Source: Flaviramulus multivorans | GTDB taxonomy: Bacteria; Bacteroidota; Bacteroidia; Flavobacteriales; Flavobacteriaceae | Direction: 5' to 3' | DNA length: 64,000 nucleotides | Assembly: GCF_021728415.1 (NCBI RefSeq) | Contig: NZ_JAKKDV010000001.1 | Coordinates: forward strand, 353,977 to 417,976 | Shown: positions 62,411-64,000 of the stretch, in pieces | Layout: the number at the start of each line of letters is the position of its first letter | How positions within the stretch are numbered: position 1 is the first letter of the stretch | The notes under the pieces: model-generated | Told to the model about the DNA's origin: nothing | Database searches by the model: none | The model's input: only the letters and a program-made list of their open reading frames with translations | Made by a program: the position numbers and the translations under genes

Positions 62411-63613
62411 ATGAAATTTAAAATTACTCTAATAGCACTTTTTTTGTGTGCTATTAACCTTACTGCACAAGAAATCAGTGATACTTCTTTTGGAAATGGA
62501 CTAATTAATTTTACAGCTAAAGACAGCTCTTTTAGCATAAAATTCGCACCTCGTTTTCAGGTTCGTTCTGAATCTTCATGGGACCATAATGGCACCCAAT
62601 ATGGGAGTCCAGATCACACTTTTATTGTGCGTCGCGCCCGATTAAAATTTGATGGTTATGCCTATAGCCCAAAATTGAAATATAAAATTGAGTTGGGATT
62701 GTCAAATAGAGATATCTCTGGAGCTGATGAATTTAACCGTGATACTCCTAGAATAATTCTTGATGCTGTTTTAATGTGGAGTTTTGCTGAAAATTGGGAG
62801 CTTTGGGCAGGACAAACTAAATTACCAGGCAACGTTGAGCGTGTGGTATCTTCTGCAAATCTTCAACTTATAGATCGTTCATTATTAAATAGTCGTTTTA
62901 ATATTGACCGTGATTTGGGTATTCAGTTACGTCATAACTCCAACTTAGGTGGGAACTTTTTAATGCGTGAAAAACTAGCAATTTCTCAAGGTGAAGGCCG
63001 AAATGTTTCCGAAGGAAATCAAGGTGGTTTGCAATATACAGCTCGTTTAGAATTATTACCTTTCGGTGCTTTTAAGTCTAAAGGAGATTATAGCCAATCG
63101 GATTTAAAACGTGAAGCGAAACCAAAATTAATGCTTGGTTTTACATATAACTATAATCAAGGTGCTGTTAGAGAAAGAGGATTTGCAGGTGATTATATGA
63201 TTAGAACAGATGGCTCTATTTATGAAACTGACCAAACTACTATTTTTGCTGATGCTATGTTTAAATATGATGGATTTTCATTTATGGGTGAATATGCAAA
63301 ACGTACAGCAGATGACGAAATTGCAACGGAAGCTGATGGTGTAACACCTACTGGTGATATTGTATTAACGGGTAACGCCTTAAACTTACAGGCTGGTTAT
63401 TTATTTAAAAGCAACTATGAAATCGCTGCGCGTTTTACTACAGTAGAATACGAAGCTATTACGAATGCATTACCTACAAAACAATACACTTTAGGGGTTA
63501 ATAAATTTATCGTTGGTCATAAATTAAAAGTTCAAAGTGATTTAAGCTATACTACTCTGAATGGTAATGAAGATAACATTACATTTAGACTAGGGTTTGA
63601 TATTCATTTCTAA
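62411..63613 (+). CDS. Phosphate-selective porin O/P family protein
   Basis: A 400-residue outer-membrane porin with a signal peptide (about 1-20, NLTAQ). The barrel has family-typical segments: SIKFAPRFQVRSESSW, FIVRRARLKFDGYAYS, WELWAGQTKLPGNVERV and a terminal strand ending GFDIHF. OprO/OprP-type porins admit phosphate or polyphosphate. The Pho-like promoter and the PiT gene downstream agree with that role. The ATG at 62411 is preferred because it begins the signal peptide. Confidence 0.9.
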   Translation: MKFKITLIALFLCAINLTAQEISDTSFGNGLINFTAKDSSFSIKFAPRFQVRSESSWDHNGTQYGSPDHTFIVRRARLKFDGYAYSPKLKYKIELGLSNRDISGADEFNRDTPRIILDAVLMWSFAENWELWAGQTKLPGNVERVVSSANLQLIDRSLLNSRFNIDRDLGIQLRHNSNLGGNFLMREKLAISQGEGRNVSEGNQGGLQYTARLELLPFGAFKSKGDYSQSDLKREAKPKLMLGFTYNYNQGAVRERGFAGDYMIRTDGSIYETDQTTIFADAMFKYDGFSFMGEYAKRTADDEIATEADGVTPTGDIVLTGNALNLQAGYLFKSNYEIAARFTTVEYEAITNALPTKQYTLGVNKFIVGHKLKVQSDLSYTTLNGNEDNITFRLGFDIHF

Positions 63614-63616
63614 AAA

Positions 63617-63661
63617 ATAACAATAACGTAACAATTATAACATTTAAAGTTATGATATTTG
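63617..63661 (+). promoter_or_regulatory. Pho-box-like pair and promoter of the PiT gene
   Basis: ATAACA 63617 and GTAACA 63628 are spaced 11 bp. The next position (63639) is degenerate. GATATTTG (63654-63661) lies 20 bp after the second box, which is 9 bp plus one 11-bp period, in phase with the other arrays. Confidence 0.5.
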
Positions 63662-63684
63662 CAAACTTATTACAAATAAATACT

Positions 63685-64000
63685 ATGGATAATATTTACT
63701 TATTAATGTTGATAGCCATTACAATTTTAGCAGTTGTTGATATTGTAGTTGGAGTTAGTAACGATGCCATAAATTTTTTAAACTCAGCCATTGGTTCTAA
63801 AGTACTTTCCTTACGAACTATAATGATTGTTGCTAGTTTAGGTATTTTTATTGGAGCCGTTTTTTCTAGTGGTATGATGGAAGTGGCGCGTAAAGGTATT
63901 TTTGTACCTGCCATGTTTAGCTTTGAAGAGATTATGTACATCTTTATGGCAGTAATGATTACTGACATTTTACTCCTCGACTTTTTTAATACTTTAGGGT
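63685..64000 (+). CDS. PiT-family inorganic phosphate transporter (3' end outside window)
   Basis: The first 105 residues of an inner-membrane inorganic phosphate transporter of the PiT type. The N-terminal helix leads to VVGVSNDAINFLNSAIGSKV, with the family's conserved GxxNDxxN core. Two more helices follow (MIVASLGIFIGAVFSSGMME and the segment around MAVMITDILLLDFFNT). The frame is open to the window end. Its Pho-like promoter and the adjacent phosphate-selective porin support a phosphate-uptake role across both membranes. Confidence 0.9.
   Translation, partial: MDNIYLLMLIAITILAVVDIVVGVSNDAINFLNSAIGSKVLSLRTIMIVASLGIFIGAVFSSGMMEVARKGIFVPAMFSFEEIMYIFMAVMITDILLLDFFNTLG

Overview
This window reads as chromosome of a flavobacterium (Bacteroidota, family Flavobacteriaceae or a close relative). 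The evidence is AT-rich DNA, an SprB-repeat adhesin, a SusC/SusD pair, several TonB-dependent receptors, flavobacterial-style lipoprotein signals, and many promoters with the Bacteroidota -7 element TAnnTTTG in place of an E. coli -10. Shine-Dalgarno sequences are mostly absent. No species can be assigned from the sequence alone.

Layout. 1-3826 (minus): a giant repetitive secreted adhesin, cut by the window edge. 4475-13217: pyrH-frr, an outer-membrane barrel, an RND/MMPL-type exporter, asnS, rpoN and a membrane protein. 13212-16363 (minus): a small barrel and an ExbB/ExbD-type energising operon, followed by tRNA-Ser(GGA). 16601-18403 (minus): asparaginase and TatD. 18455-19982: an aspartic-protease-like protein, a NarL-type response regulator and a non-coding stretch with two matched small-RNA-like cassettes. 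20059-24048 (minus): sucA-sucB. 24731-32264: a nitrous oxide reductase locus (Rrf2 regulator, cytochrome c, fasciclin lipoprotein, nosZ, unknown membrane protein, nosL, nosD, nosF, nosY). 32261-40494: polyprenyl synthase, then a TetR-controlled TolC/MFP/RND efflux system. 40553-47886 (minus): a lone TonB receptor and a SusC/SusD pair. 48151-56762: aspS, a CLC protein, tadA, dxs, an accessory lipoprotein gene and dgt. 56924-64000: an apparent phosphate-starvation island with a TonB receptor, a beta-helix lipoprotein, a phosphate-selective-type porin and a PiT phosphate transporter.

Three regulatory observations stand out. (1) The phosphate island carries arrays of a TTAACA-like hexamer repeated every 11 bp. 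In four promoters the last box ends 9 bp (or 9 plus one 11-bp turn) before a -7 element, and in a fifth 8-9 bp before. The arrangement resembles the direct repeats bound by PhoP/PhoB regulators. (2) One of these promoters (62166-62221) has no protein gene behind it, only about 100 bp ending in a strong terminator, so it predicts a phosphate-controlled small RNA. (3) At 19579-19846, behind the response regulator, a 30-bp palindrome occurs twice exactly 146 bp apart. Each copy sits 15 bp upstream of a TAnnTTTAC promoter and a roughly 65-70 nt hairpin-ended transcript, which looks like a twin small-RNA or attenuator-leader locus. The nos locus also has two adjacent inverted repeats between the divergent regulator and operon, one of FNR type centred near -41 of the predicted start.

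All functional calls come from reading the sequence and family knowledge. No database or structure search was run.
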